Positions 15,039-23,727 of a stretch of 64,000 nt of DNA are shown here, in pieces. Source of the DNA: Paenibacillus silvisoli. GTDB taxonomy: Bacteria > Bacillota > Bacilli > Paenibacillales > Paenibacillaceae. Position numbers and translations under genes: made by a program. Positions within the stretch are counted from its first letter, which is position 1, and every line of letters starts with the position of its first letter. Where the stretch lies: assembly GCF_030866765.1 (NCBI RefSeq), contig NZ_CP133017.1, positions 3,516,001 through 3,580,000 on the forward strand, written 5' to 3'. The notes beneath the pieces are model-generated. The model was not told the origin of the DNA. It saw nothing but the letters and a program-made list of their open reading frames with translations, and did no database searches.

Positions 15039-16079
15039 TTAAATGCGACGACAGGACTCCCTGACAACCAGACTGCAATCAAGCGTGATCTCTTGCGCGC
15101 TCAACGTCTTCTGTTCAATTTTTTCGATCAGATAGGAAGTCATGCGCTTCAGCATGGCGCTAAAATCGACGCGTATCGTCGTCAAAGGCGGGTGATGATT
15201 TACGCTAAGAGCATGATCGTCGAATCCGATAATGGAGATATCCTCGGGTACGCGAAGTCCATGTTCTTTAATGGCCCGAATTGCCCCAAACGCTACGCTG
15301 TCATTCGCGGCTACAAGCGCCGTAGGCAGTTCGGACTCATTACTGAGGACCGTCTGAATACTATCGTATCCGCTTTGCTCGTTAAAATCGCCTTCCAGCA
15401 CCCACTTCGGGTTCACCTGCAAACCGCACATTCGCATCGCCGTTTTGAAGCCCTCGTATTTCGTGCGGCCGGATAAACGGTTCATGTCGCCATTGATGAC
15501 CCCAATTCTGCTATGTCCGAGCCCAGCCAAATACGCTACAGCTTGTTTCATGCCCGAATCATTATTGAAGTTGGATACGATCCGGTTGGGCTCAGGACGT
15601 TCGGTCAGCTCTTGATCAACGACTCCAATCACGAAGCCTTCGTTAATCAACTCTTCGACGAACGGCTCGCGATTCGCTGCGCCGATAAAGATACCTCCGT
15701 CGATTCTGCGTTGATAGAAGATCTCCTTGACGTTCTTGATCACATCGGTATCCTTTGCATTCCGAATAATGTGAGTCAAGACGTAATAATCCAATTTGGA
15801 GGCGTGCTCAATCACGCTTACGATCAGCATATTTGTCAGGACATCGCTCGAAACGTTACCCTGCCCGATGAGAAAGAGTCCAATGGTCCGAGAGCGCTTC
15901 CCCGCGAGAACCTGGGCGGACGCATTTGGAAAATAGTTATATTCTTCGATCACTTTTAAAACCTTGTCACGCGTTGGAGCGGGTACGTTTGAATAGTTAT
16001 TTATAACCCGGCTTACCGTACTTCTGGATACCCCGGCAAGCCGAGCAATCTCTGCGCTATTGATATCTGATTTTCTCAA
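15039..16079 (-). CDS. LacI-family transcriptional repressor
   Basis: About 346 residues from TTG 16079 (AAAGGG about 8 bases upstream); GTG 16088 is closer to that site and less likely. N-terminal HTH SAEIARLAGVSRSTVSRVIN with the YFPNASAQVLAG hinge, then the periplasmic-binding-type effector domain ending in GFDDHALSVNHHPPLTTIRVD. Its own promoter holds a perfect TAAACGCGTTTA palindrome. Similar sites flank the divergent promoters of the SDR and isomerase genes, so it probably controls itself plus those genes. The inducer is a sugar or sugar acid by inference. Confidence 0.9.
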   Translation of the reverse strand: MRKSDINSAEIARLAGVSRSTVSRVINNYSNVPAPTRDKVLKVIEEYNYFPNASAQVLAGKRSRTIGLFLIGQGNVSSDVLTNMLIVSVIEHASKLDYYVLTHIIRNAKDTDVIKNVKEIFYQRRIDGGIFIGAANREPFVEELINEGFVIGVVDQELTERPEPNRIVSNFNNDSGMKQAVAYLAGLGHSRIGVINGDMNRLSGRTKYEGFKTAMRMCGLQVNPKWVLEGDFNEQSGYDSIQTVLSNESELPTALVAANDSVAFGAIRAIKEHGLRVPEDISIIGFDDHALSVNHHPPLTTIRVDFSAMLKRMTSYLIEKIEQKTLSAQEITLDCSLVVRESCRRI

Positions 16080-16094
16080 GTACCCCACCCTTTA

Positions 16095-16106
16095 TAAACG
16101 CGTTTA
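16095..16106. promoter_or_regulatory. LacI-type operator (autoregulatory)
   Basis: TAAACGCGTTTA, a perfect 12-base palindrome with central CG pairs as in LacI/GalR-family operators. It lies 16 bases upstream of the LacI start. Confidence 0.75.
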
Positions 16107-16117
16107 AGAGCTATGGC

Positions 16118-17035
16118 TCATCTCCATGCCGCCGGATGATCCGGCTTGACAAGGGCAAGCTCCGCTGCGCGTGCATTTGCCTCCACCTGCTCTATGCTTT
16201 TACATCCCGGAATGACGGAGGTGACGGCAGGATGCTGGAGGCACCATGCTAATGCCCATTCCGCCATCCCTATCCCTTCAGGCACTTCCGTTTCCCGTAT
16301 CTCCTCGACCAGAGCCAGCTTCCTGTCGATTTCTTGACGATCGTGCCCCCTTCTCACATTATCCTCAAAGGTTGCTCCAGGCTTATACTTGCCGCTCAGA
16401 TAACCGCTCGCAAGAGGCACGCGCGCAAGAACGCCGAGATCTTGTTCGATGCAGGATGGGAAAACTTCGCGTTCCGCGGCTAGATCAATGCGGTTATATA
16501 CGACTTGGATCGCCTTGGCGTTGACCTCGGTCGCTTTCGCTGTCTGGTAGATATTATCGTTTGCGCCGATCGAAATGCCTAGATTTCGGATTTTGCCCGC
16601 TTGCGCCTGCTTGTCCAGCATCGTCCATAAATCGTCGTTGTTGAATACCTCATCGCTGCCCGAATGAAATTGATAAAGGTCGATATAATCGGTTTGAAGC
16701 GCTCGCAGCGATTCATCTAATTGTACGCGAATCTCGTCAACGCTCCAAGCATGGTTCCAACGATCATGCCAGCAATGGCCAAATTTCGTTGCCACTACCC
16801 AATCCTCTCTACGGTCCCGACGCAAGAAATCGCCGATAAACGATTCGGAGCGATGATGCGGACCGTAACACTCTGCCGTATCGATCAAATTGATGCCAAG
16901 CTCTTTCGCGCGGGTCAATACGCCATCAACCTCGGATTGCGTAAACTCTTTGCCCCAATCCCCGCCAAATTGCCAAGTGCCGATACCTACTACGGATACC
17001 TTCAACCCGGTCTTTCCTAAACGTCTGTATTTCAA
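16118..17035 (-). CDS. Aldo/keto reductase
   Basis: 305 residues from TTG 17035 with AGGAGG 8 bases upstream. An AKR TIM barrel carrying the tetrad Asp (NLIDTAECYG), Tyr in that motif, Lys (VVATKFGH) and His (LYQFHSGS). SIPGCK near the end fits the NADPH site. It is the second gene after the SDR at 17056-17808 and before LacI. Probably reduces or oxidises a sugar-derived carbonyl. Substrate unknown. Confidence 0.9.
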   Translation of the reverse strand: MKYRRLGKTGLKVSVVGIGTWQFGGDWGKEFTQSEVDGVLTRAKELGINLIDTAECYGPHHRSESFIGDFLRRDRREDWVVATKFGHCWHDRWNHAWSVDEIRVQLDESLRALQTDYIDLYQFHSGSDEVFNNDDLWTMLDKQAQAGKIRNLGISIGANDNIYQTAKATEVNAKAIQVVYNRIDLAAEREVFPSCIEQDLGVLARVPLASGYLSGKYKPGATFEDNVRRGHDRQEIDRKLALVEEIRETEVPEGIGMAEWALAWCLQHPAVTSVIPGCKSIEQVEANARAAELALVKPDHPAAWR

Positions 17036-17055
17036 AATGATCGCCTCCTAAAGGG

Positions 17056-17808
17056 TTAGATAATGTATGGAGTTGCCTCCATCGATTCCGCTCTTGCAAC
17101 AGCTTCTTCTAATGACAATCCGGCAAAGGACTGCGCATGTAAGAAACGTCCACTCTTCCGGTCGTCTACAAAGGCGCCGACCGCTATGCCTGGGATCACG
17201 CTTTCCACGGCATTAGGCGCATGCTGCCCGCCTAAATCCGTTCTGCACCAGCCCGGGTCCGTCAAGCTCAGCATCACGTTGGTACCTTCTAGTCTTGACG
17301 CCAAATCCTTTGTGAATTTGTCAAGGGCTGCCTTGCTTGCCGCATACCCTGCCTGTTCCGGTTCATTTTTAATTCCGCTTGTTGTATTGATGACACGGCC
17401 GTAGCCCCGCTCGATCATCTTAGGGATCAAACGATTGCAAATCGTTGCAACGGAAATAAAATTGATTTGAAAGCTCTTCTCGAAATCTTCAACCGGAGTC
17501 TCCCAATAATTCTTTCGATAAGCAATTTGCACCGCGGCATTATTGAATAGAATATCGACTTGGATTTCCTTCGCTTCGATTTCATTCAGCATAGCAGTCA
17601 CTTCATCGTTATTGGCAAGCTCAGCCTCAACGCAATAAACCTCAACCCCCAAGCTTCTTGCCTCTTCCGCTGCCTTCCTTGTATGTTCTAATTTTCTGCT
17701 GTGCAGAATGAGGTTGCAGCCTTGCTTCGCCATAAACATGGCTGTCTGATAACCTACACCTCTGCTTGCACCCGTAATTAGTGCCCAGCGACCTTTGACG
17801 TCAAACAT
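17056..17808 (-). CDS. Short-chain dehydrogenase/reductase
   Basis: 250 residues from ATG 17808 (GGAGAGGTTAAC upstream); the open frame extends to 17997 but without a ribosome site. Classical SDR: ALITGASRGVGYQTAM cofactor loop, FNNAAVQ, and YAASKAALDKF with Tyr and Lys at normal spacing. It starts an operon with the aldo/keto reductase, divergent from the isomerase at 18014, under LacI-type operators. It is probably part of the same sugar or polyol route. Substrate unknown. Confidence 0.9.
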   Translation of the reverse strand: MFDVKGRWALITGASRGVGYQTAMFMAKQGCNLILHSRKLEHTRKAAEEARSLGVEVYCVEAELANNDEVTAMLNEIEAKEIQVDILFNNAAVQIAYRKNYWETPVEDFEKSFQINFISVATICNRLIPKMIERGYGRVINTTSGIKNEPEQAGYAASKAALDKFTKDLASRLEGTNVMLSLTDPGWCRTDLGGQHAPNAVESVIPGIAVGAFVDDRKSGRFLHAQSFAGLSLEEAVARAESMEATPYII

Positions 17809-17829
17809 GTTAACCTCTCCTTTATGTTG

Positions 17830-17843
17830 TGAACGCGCTTTTA
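17830..17843. promoter_or_regulatory. LacI-type operator near the SDR start
   Basis: TGAACGCGCTTTTA shares the core and flank spacing of the operator at 17941-17954, 111 bases away between the divergent genes. The separation would allow a DNA loop. Confidence 0.6.
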
Positions 17844-17935
17844 TGGACTCATGATACACAACGCGGTAAAGCGCTGTCAATCCGCTAATTACAGCATGAA
17901 ATATAACTAATTCAGCCATGAAAACATATTCGTCA

Positions 17936-17963
17936 TTGTGTAAACGCGTGTTTATGATATACT
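17936..17963 (+). promoter_or_regulatory. Promoter of isomerase gene with embedded LacI operator
   Basis: TTGTGT (-35, 17936-17941) and TATACT (-10, 17958-17963) are spaced by 16 bases. The element TAAACGCGTGTTTA (17941-17954) lies between them, so a LacI-type repressor bound there would block RNA polymerase. Confidence 0.7.
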
Positions 17964-18013
17964 TACAATCAACTATAAATCCTACAACTCTACTCATAAA
18001 GGATGGGATTCCA

Positions 18014-18847
18014 ATGCGGCTTGGCGGTCAGGTCTTTCTTGAGGACAAAAATCCGGAGAGCTGGGCGAATGCGATCAAAGATGCGGGTTTTCGCGCAACA
18101 ACCTGCCCCATCGGCGGGGATGTAAATATGGCCGAACTTGAAGATTATATGAAAGCGGCTAAAAAGTGCGATATCTTCATCTCCGAGGTTGGTGCCTGGA
18201 GCAACCCGATCAGCCGAAACGAAGACGTAAGACATAAAGCCATAGACTATTGCATCCAAAGATTGGAACTCGCCGAGCGGATTGGCGCCCAATGCTGTCT
18301 CAATATTGCAGGATCGCGAGGCGAGCAATGGGATGGGCCGGATCCGGAAAACTTCAGCAACGAGACGTTTGAATTAATCGTGGAGACGACGCGTAAAATC
18401 ATCGATGCCGTTAAGCCGGAGCGCACGGTATTCGCGTTGGAAATGATGCCGTGGGTTTATCCGGATTCCGCGGATTCTTACCTCTCCTTGATCAAGGCAA
18501 TCGACCGAAAAGGCTTCGGCGTACACTTCGACCCGGTGAATATCATTAGCAGCCCTCGTATTTATTACCGGAACGGCGACATGATACGCGGCTTTTTCGC
18601 AAAGCTCGGTCCCTATATCCGCAACTGTCACGCAAAGGACATTTTACTGAAAGGTCAATTAACCGTTCATCTGGACGAGGTCATACCGGGTCAAGGTAAT
18701 CTTGACTATCGGACCTTCCTCACGGAATTGAACAAGCTGCATCCGGATACCACGTTGATCATCGAGCATCTATCGACCAACGAAGAGTATCGGCAAGCTG
18801 CCGATTACATCAGGCAGACTGCCTCGGAACTTCATATTCCCTTGTGA
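18014..18847 (+). CDS. Sugar phosphate isomerase/epimerase (xylose isomerase-like TIM barrel)
   Basis: 277 residues from ATG 18014 with AAAGGATGGG upstream; the frame stays open from 17918. AP endonuclease 2/xylose isomerase-like barrel with metal ligands in FALEMMPWVYPDS, GVHFDPVNI, CHAKDI and IPGQGNLDY (His/Asp/Glu positions). This family includes sugar and inositol epimerases. Divergent from the SDR and controlled by LacI-type operators. Substrate unknown. Confidence 0.88.
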   Translation: MRLGGQVFLEDKNPESWANAIKDAGFRATTCPIGGDVNMAELEDYMKAAKKCDIFISEVGAWSNPISRNEDVRHKAIDYCIQRLELAERIGAQCCLNIAGSRGEQWDGPDPENFSNETFELIVETTRKIIDAVKPERTVFALEMMPWVYPDSADSYLSLIKAIDRKGFGVHFDPVNIISSPRIYYRNGDMIRGFFAKLGPYIRNCHAKDILLKGQLTVHLDEVIPGQGNLDYRTFLTELNKLHPDTTLIIEHLSTNEEYRQAADYIRQTASELHIPL

Positions 18848-18861
18848 GGCATCCTCATGCA

Positions 18862-18910
18862 AAATAGGCAGTCCCCGCGAATATCCTTGCAGGGCTGCCT
18901 ATTTTTTTTA
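18862..18910 (+). terminator. Terminator after isomerase gene
   Basis: AAATAGGCAGtCCC pairs with GGGctGCCTATTT, followed by a run of eight T. It probably also serves the opposite-strand gene remnant. Confidence 0.85.
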
Positions 18911-18920
18911 GCTGAGACGT

Positions 18921-19641
18921 TTACAGGTGAGAACCTCCGCTCGCATCGATTACCTGTCCTGTAATCCATCGGCTATCGTCAGATGCTAAAAAAGCGGCAA
19001 TATCCGCAATATCCCCCAGGCTCTCCCCACCTTCCGAAAATCGAATAATCCGCGCCGAACTGCCTGCTCCCTTGATCTTGCAGCATGCCAGCGTTCATGT
19101 CCGTAGCTACAAATCCCGGCGCGATGGAATTAATCGTAATTCCGCGCGTGCCTAGTTGATTCGCCAGTGAAAGCGTCAGTCCATTGATGGCTGATTTCGT
19201 CATGCTATATGCCGGAATCAACGGCAGGGAAATACGCGTAACGGCCGAAGATAGCTGAATGATGCGGCCATGATCGCGAAGATATGGCAAAGCCTGCTGG
19301 ATGATGAAGAATGGTGCCTTTAAATTTAAAGAGAGCAGCGAGTCAAATTCCTCTTCTCTCGTATCTTCGATGCCTGCAGTTAGATCCATACCAGCATTGT
19401 TTACCAGAATATCAATCTTAGCCGAACCATACAGGCCAGTGAGTTTGCGCTCCAAAACCGCATAGAGCTTGCGGATTCCATCAAGCGTTCGAAGATCGCT
19501 TCCGATTGCAAATGCAAGGCCTCCGCTTCGCTTAATTTCTTCCACGACATCTTCGGCAGCGCCTCGATTGACTGCGTAGTGCACGCCTACGGTTGCGCCT
19601 TCGCTCCCTAGCCTCAGTGCGATTGCACGGCCAATGCCGCG
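18921..19641 (-). pseudogene. SDR remnant lacking its N-terminus, with a C-terminal frameshift
   Basis: Coding starts abruptly at RGIGRAIALRLG, so the usual first ~15 residues with the TGAS part of the cofactor loop are gone. It continues with DILVNNAG, YSMTKSAI and APGFVATDMN of a classical SDR. Near 19013-19017 a run of five C (G on this strand) shifts the frame: without one base the protein would read EPGDIADIAAFLAS and end in ITGQVIDASGG at a stop at 18921. The upstream neighbour is an unrelated gene fragment. The gene is dead. Confidence 0.85.
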
Positions 19642-19862
19642 GCATTGACTTCGATCGATACATTGCCATCGACTTTTGCGCGGCGTTGATACCGTCATCA
19701 TTCGCGTACAACGTGATCTGTCCGTCATTGACGAGTATGGAGTTCCCTTCGATACCCTCTTCACTTTTCGTAATGCCGATGGTGCCCCCATCAAGTTGAA
19801 CCAGGCTATTGCCTTGAATTCCATCGTCATTATCGGAATTGCAGCCGGATGCTCCAATAAAA
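19640..19862 (-). pseudogene. Fragment of a Cthe_2159-type beta-helix carbohydrate-binding protein
   Basis: Translation gives NSDNDDGIQGNSLVQLDGGT, then ITKSEEGIEGNSILVNDGQI and TLYANDDGINAA. The repeated '(E/D)GI(E/Q)GN ... DDGINA' pattern matches the Cthe_2159 carbohydrate-binding family. After DDGINAA the frame shifts (about 19681) and continues as KVDGNVSIEVNA, then fuses at about 19640 with the truncated SDR. No start codon is present. It is a deletion scar, and the missing parts of both genes are not in the window. Confidence 0.75.
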
Positions 19863-19865
19863 TTA

Positions 19866-19897
19866 AAAAAGCTGCCGGCATGTGTCGGCAGCTTTTT
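19866..19897. terminator. Terminator downstream of mhqR
   Basis: AAAAAGCTGCCG/CGGCAGCTTTTT with an 8-base loop; T-runs on both strands. It lies 20 bases after the mhqR stop. Confidence 0.9.
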
Positions 19898-19916
19898 GCA
19901 CGCGTCATTTTCAAAC

Positions 19917-20372
19917 CTACGACCCCAACCCGCTCGTCTTTACCTCCTGAGCGCCAAGCCCAATCTTTTTTATTAATGCAATGGCCGCCTGTTTCTCCTC
20001 CATGGATAGGCCTTCCATCATCGATTCGATCACTTGTGCATGAGCCGGGAAAATCTCGCGCAGCAGCTCTTGACCTGCTTCCGTTATTTCTGCGTAAGTG
20101 ACTCTTCGGTCTTCGGGGCATGCCACGCGCTTTAAATACCCCTTCTTCTCAAGCTTATCGATGGTATAAGTCATTCCCCCGCTAGTGACCAGTATTTTCT
20201 CGCCGATGCGCTGAATAGGGAACTTGCCTTTATGATAAAGCAGCTCTAATACCGAAAATTCCGTCTCAGATAGTCCGTGTTTCTTCATATCTTTTACGGC
20301 ACGATCCATGACCACTTTAGAGGCTTTGGATAGGACGATGAAAAGTTTCAACGATAAATCCTGGTTTGTCAT
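19917..20372 (-). CDS. mhqR: MarR-family repressor MhqR
   Basis: 151 residues. Starts with SLKLFIVLSKASKVVMD and has LSETEFSVLELLYHKGKFPI, VTSGGMTYTIDKLEKKGYL and a DRRVTYAEIT wing, closely like Bacillus subtilis MhqR. MhqR represses quinone and diamide detoxification genes (mhqNOP, mhqED, azoR2). The genes upstream here are exactly such enzymes, and a candidate MhqR box covers the promoter at 23728-23768. It is the last gene of the cluster. Confidence 0.88.
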   Translation of the reverse strand: MTNQDLSLKLFIVLSKASKVVMDRAVKDMKKHGLSETEFSVLELLYHKGKFPIQRIGEKILVTSGGMTYTIDKLEKKGYLKRVACPEDRRVTYAEITEAGQELLREIFPAHAQVIESMMEGLSMEEKQAAIALIKKIGLGAQEVKTSGLGS

Positions 20373-20394
20373 GCTAAGGTCTCACCTCTCTAAC

Positions 20395-21339
20395 TCACAA
20401 TTCACCGATGTGTCTTACCTCAAAAGGAGCCAGCCCTTTAACGAGCTCAGGGCGCTTGTCTTCATACCAGCTCGGTAACTGCAGCGATTGTCCTAATGAC
20501 GCAAGCGATTCATCTTTCATAAAACCAGGCGGATCCGTTGCGATTTCGAATAGGATTCCCCCAGGCTCTCGGAAATAGATCGCATTAAAATACTGTCTGT
20601 TTTGAACGGGGGTTGCTTCCAATCCCCTTCGAATGATGGCCTCTCTCCATTGTTCATGCTGTTCGTCATCGATGGCTCTCCAAGCGATGTGATGTACGGT
20701 TCCGGGGCCGCCGTGACCGGGATCCATTGCCGTCTGGAGTATGTCCACCAGATTACCGAGATCCCCGTAAGAACGGTACCGGGCCACCCCTTGATCGGTC
20801 CCAACCTTTTCGAAACCGAGTAATTCCTCCAGAACGTTCCCCGTTTCTTCAGGGAGTGTACTAAATAAAACAGCGCCGCCAAGCCCTTTTATCGCTTTCT
20901 CCGCAGGAATATCGTCGAACGACCACGTGCTGTTTGGCCCTTCTTTGCGCTCCACAAGTTCAAGCTGGAGACCATCCCGATCCGTAAATCGAAGCAAGGC
21001 TTCGTTGAATCTGTATGCGGAAGTAAACGCAATCTCATACTTGTTTAGTCGCTCTTCCCAGAATGGCAGCGTGCCATATGGAACCGCGAAGGTACTCCAT
21101 CCTACCTGGCCTGCGCCAATCTTGCCCTGACGCCCTTTCTCAAAGGGGAAGAAGGTGATCACCGTTCCCGGTGCTCCGATCTCATTCCCGAAGTATAAGT
21201 GATATACATTAGGAACGTCAAAGTTGATGGTTTGCTTCACGAGCCTTAGGCCTAGTACGCCTGCGTAAAAATCCACGGTGGCTTGCACGTTTCGAACGAA
21301 TGCTGTGATATGATGGATGCCGGCTGTTTTCATCGTCAC
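20395..21339 (-). CDS. Ring-cleaving dioxygenase, MhqO/MhqE type
   Basis: About 314 residues from GTG 21339 (AAGGA 9 bases upstream); ATG 21333 is possible. A vicinal-oxygen-chelate (glyoxalase-fold) protein with two repeats: GIHHITAF and YAGVLGLRLVKQTINFD in the first, VHHIAWRAIDDEQH and GGILFEIATDPPGF in the second, giving the His/His/Glu metal site. Known relatives open hydroquinone rings for quinone detoxification. It lies between mhqR and a stem-loop that separates it from the flavin reductase-like gene. Paralogue of 22649-23608. Confidence 0.88.
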   Translation of the reverse strand: MTMKTAGIHHITAFVRNVQATVDFYAGVLGLRLVKQTINFDVPNVYHLYFGNEIGAPGTVITFFPFEKGRQGKIGAGQVGWSTFAVPYGTLPFWEERLNKYEIAFTSAYRFNEALLRFTDRDGLQLELVERKEGPNSTWSFDDIPAEKAIKGLGGAVLFSTLPEETGNVLEELLGFEKVGTDQGVARYRSYGDLGNLVDILQTAMDPGHGGPGTVHHIAWRAIDDEQHEQWREAIIRRGLEATPVQNRQYFNAIYFREPGGILFEIATDPPGFMKDESLASLGQSLQLPSWYEDKRPELVKGLAPFEVRHIGEL

Positions 21340-21371
21340 GATTTTCAATCCTTCTTCCGCTCATGGTATGC

Positions 21372-21413
21372 AAAAGAGTCTTATACACGTCCATAGCGTA
21401 TATAAGACTCTTC
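21372..21413 (-). terminator. Stem-loop between mhqO-like and flavin reductase genes
   Basis: AAGAGTCTTATA pairs with TATAAGACTCTT across a 16-base loop. It could end or attenuate transcription inside the cluster. On the minus strand the bases after it (TTGCATAC) lack a strong T-run, so partial termination is more likely. Confidence 0.55.
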
Positions 21414-21418
21414 TTTGC

Positions 21419-22030
21419 TTATTCTGGACGTTCGATTTCAAAAAGCTGCCCAAGCTTACTGTAATAGTTACCTGCCATACGACTGATCGGAGCCAGCTTC
21501 TGAGCATCGATATGTCCATTTTCAATAATTTCATCCGCGAAATGAAATTTCACAATACGAGCAATCAATAAGTCCGTTCCCGGCGAATCGGGCGTACCCC
21601 CTAGCTCGAGCGCATGCTCAAGGACGCATTCCATTCTAATTTTCGACTCCTTAATGCCAGGCACGCTAATTTCATCGCTTTGGACAGGAGTCATTCCGGC
21701 AAGCTCAACCTCACTCCGATTGGAAGGGATATTCGCTGCCGTTTCGTTCACTTGCTTCACGTTGGACTCATCCACGATATGAACGACAAACTCTCTTCTG
21801 CCTTTCGCATTGCGCGCGGTATCTTTCATGACGCCGGTTTTCCGTTGTACCGACAGCGAAATCATCGGCGGATTGCTGGAGACAATGGAGAAATAACTGA
21901 AAGGCGCTCCGTTCAAAATTCCGTCATCCGTTAACGTAGTGACAAAAGCGATTGGCCGCGGAACGATACTTCCAATGAGCAGCTTATAATTTTCTCTGTC
22001 GCTTTGGTTCCCGGGGTCGATCGATAGCAT
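21419..22030 (-). CDS. Flavin reductase-like domain protein
   Basis: 203 residues; AAAGGAGG precedes the ATG. FMN-binding split-barrel protein with LIGSIVPRPIAFVTTL, NGAPFSYFSIVSSNPPMISL and LAPISRMAGNYYS, the signature of the DIM6/NTAB family. It probably supplies reduced flavin or reduces quinones. It is part of the mhq cluster by direction and spacing. Confidence 0.87.
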   Translation of the reverse strand: MLSIDPGNQSDRENYKLLIGSIVPRPIAFVTTLTDDGILNGAPFSYFSIVSSNPPMISLSVQRKTGVMKDTARNAKGRREFVVHIVDESNVKQVNETAANIPSNRSEVELAGMTPVQSDEISVPGIKESKIRMECVLEHALELGGTPDSPGTDLLIARIVKFHFADEIIENGHIDAQKLAPISRMAGNYYSKLGQLFEIERPE

Positions 22031-22053
22031 GAAATGACCTCCTTTGATGCAGT

Positions 22054-22665
22054 TTAAGGAGTAAAATGCGCTTTAAACCATTCTGCAGCGGCATCAGCTT
22101 CTGTTCTGGTCAGTTGGTGACCGTGATTTTCCCAATGCACATGAACGTCGGCTCCGGAGCCGGATAACAGCTGCTGCAGTTCCTCGGTTTCATTGGGGCT
22201 GCATATCGGATCGTTCTTCCCTGCCCCGATAAAGACGGGAATGCCCGTAAGAGCAGGAAGCGTTTTATTTCGAATCGGAACCATTGGGTGATGCAGGATA
22301 GCGCCTTTAAACGCATGCTCATAGTGAAAGAGCAAGCTGCCGGCAATGTTTGCGCCATTCGAATATCCGATCGCTACGAAATTAGTTCTATCGAGCGAAT
22401 ATTCTTTGGCGGCATGGTTCAGAAATTCATGAGTTTCCTGCGTACGAAAGATCAGATCTTCAATATCGAAGACGCCTTCGGCATGGCGGCGAAAGAATCG
22501 AGGCATGCCGTTCTCAAGCACATTCCCCCGGACGCTCAAGATGGAGGAGTCCGGAGAGATGAGTTTTCCGAGCGGGATCAAACTATTCTCGGTCCCGCCG
22601 GTTCCATGAAATAAGACGAGGGTCGGCTTATTCGAATCGCTGCCTGCTTCAAATAGATGTTTCAT
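22054..22665 (-). CDS. mhqD: Alpha/beta hydrolase MhqD
   Basis: 203 residues. Carboxylesterase/phospholipase-type hydrolase with TLVLFHGTGGTENSL, nucleophile Ser in GYSNGANIAG, Asp in AGKNDPI and His in NHGHQL. The size and arrangement match MhqD of Bacillus subtilis (about 201 residues), which is co-transcribed with a dioxygenase as here. Its start overlaps the upstream gene by 17 bases, so translation is coupled. Confidence 0.88.
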   Translation of the reverse strand: MKHLFEAGSDSNKPTLVLFHGTGGTENSLIPLGKLISPDSSILSVRGNVLENGMPRFFRRHAEGVFDIEDLIFRTQETHEFLNHAAKEYSLDRTNFVAIGYSNGANIAGSLLFHYEHAFKGAILHHPMVPIRNKTLPALTGIPVFIGAGKNDPICSPNETEELQQLLSGSGADVHVHWENHGHQLTRTEADAAAEWFKAHFTP

Positions 22666-23608
22666 TTTTTACGTTCAACTCCCGTACTTGAATTGGAAGA
22701 AGGTTCGCTTCTATTGCGGCGCGGTGTTGCTCGAACCATGGCGGCAGCATCAATTTCTCGCCAAGCGCCTCAGGAGCTTCATCGCGAGCAAATCCCGGAG
22801 GATCCGTGGCGATCTCGAACAAAATCCCGCCGCCCTCGCGGAAATATATCGCATTAAAGTATTGACGGTCGATGATTTCCGTTGTGTGGTACCCATTATT
22901 CGCGGCTTCCTGCTGCCACTGTTTATGCTCTTCGAAATCTTTCGCGCGCCAAGCGATATGGTGAACGGTTCCGGCCCCACCCACACCCATCGGTATATTT
23001 TTGAGCGGGACATCAATGATGTTGCCAATTTCGCCATAGGCTTTGAACCGCGCATACTCCCCGTCTTCGCCGACTTTTTTCAGTCCAAGGGTATTCTCCA
23101 GGACATTCATTGTTTTAGTGGCGTTCGCGCTAAAGAGCACTGCGCCGCCGAAGCCTTTAATCGCTTTATCTGTAGGGATGCCGCCGAAAGACCATTCAGA
23201 AAGCGCGCCTTCTTCGCGTTCAACAAGCTCCACTCTTAAGCCGTCGCTATCCGAAAATTGAAGATAATCCTCGGAAAATCTCGTCGTTTTGTTGAACGTG
23301 ATCTCCAAGCTGGTTAGACGCTCTTCCCAAAAAGCCAACGCACCCGCAGGGACCACATAAGTGGTTATGCCTACTTGGCCGCCGCCGATCTCACCTCTTC
23401 TTGCCCCGCGTGTTGGGAAGAACGTAATGATCGTTCCAGGACTTCCGCCCTTGTCGCCAAAGTAGAGGTGATATACGTCAGGGGCATCAAAGTTAATGGT
23501 TTTCTTTACGAGCCTTAAACCAAGAACGCCTGCATAAAAATCAACGTTCTTTTGCGGGTCGCCTGCGAATGCAGTAATATGATGGATTCCAGCTGTTTGC
23601 AATGTCAT
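22649..23608 (-). CDS. Ring-cleaving dioxygenase, MhqE/MhqA type
   Basis: 319 residues from ATG 23608 with GAGGAGGGC upstream. Two VOC repeats: GIHHITAFAGD and GLRLVKKTINFD, then VHHIAWRAKDFEEHK and GGILFEIATDPPGF. Orthologue of the MhqE/MhqA hydroquinone dioxygenases. First gene of the mhq cluster. The candidate MhqR box covers its -10 region, so it and mhqD should be induced by quinone-like compounds. Confidence 0.9.
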   Translation of the reverse strand: MTLQTAGIHHITAFAGDPQKNVDFYAGVLGLRLVKKTINFDAPDVYHLYFGDKGGSPGTIITFFPTRGARRGEIGGGQVGITTYVVPAGALAFWEERLTSLEITFNKTTRFSEDYLQFSDSDGLRVELVEREEGALSEWSFGGIPTDKAIKGFGGAVLFSANATKTMNVLENTLGLKKVGEDGEYARFKAYGEIGNIIDVPLKNIPMGVGGAGTVHHIAWRAKDFEEHKQWQQEAANNGYHTTEIIDRQYFNAIYFREGGGILFEIATDPPGFARDEAPEALGEKLMLPPWFEQHRAAIEANLLPIQVRELNVKNETSI

Positions 23609-23727
23609 GGAAAGCCCTCCTCGAGTTTTTTATTGACTTTACCGGGTCCTAATCAATGATAGTATGTCTTCGATAATGGTACTGGATACCGGGCTGAGAT
23701 AATGTCGTCGAATGTCTCTGAACTAAT

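Noticed and set aside
18979-20121. A single 380-residue protein on the minus strand
   Set aside because: Its first part runs antisense through mhqR, its middle is a Cthe_2159-type fragment and its end is a truncated SDR with a frameshift. It is a deletion scar, not a gene.
23690-23720. Second operator GAGATAATG...ATGTCTC upstream of the mhq promoter
   Set aside because: The arms are short and imperfect and do not match the 18-base palindrome at 23728-23745.
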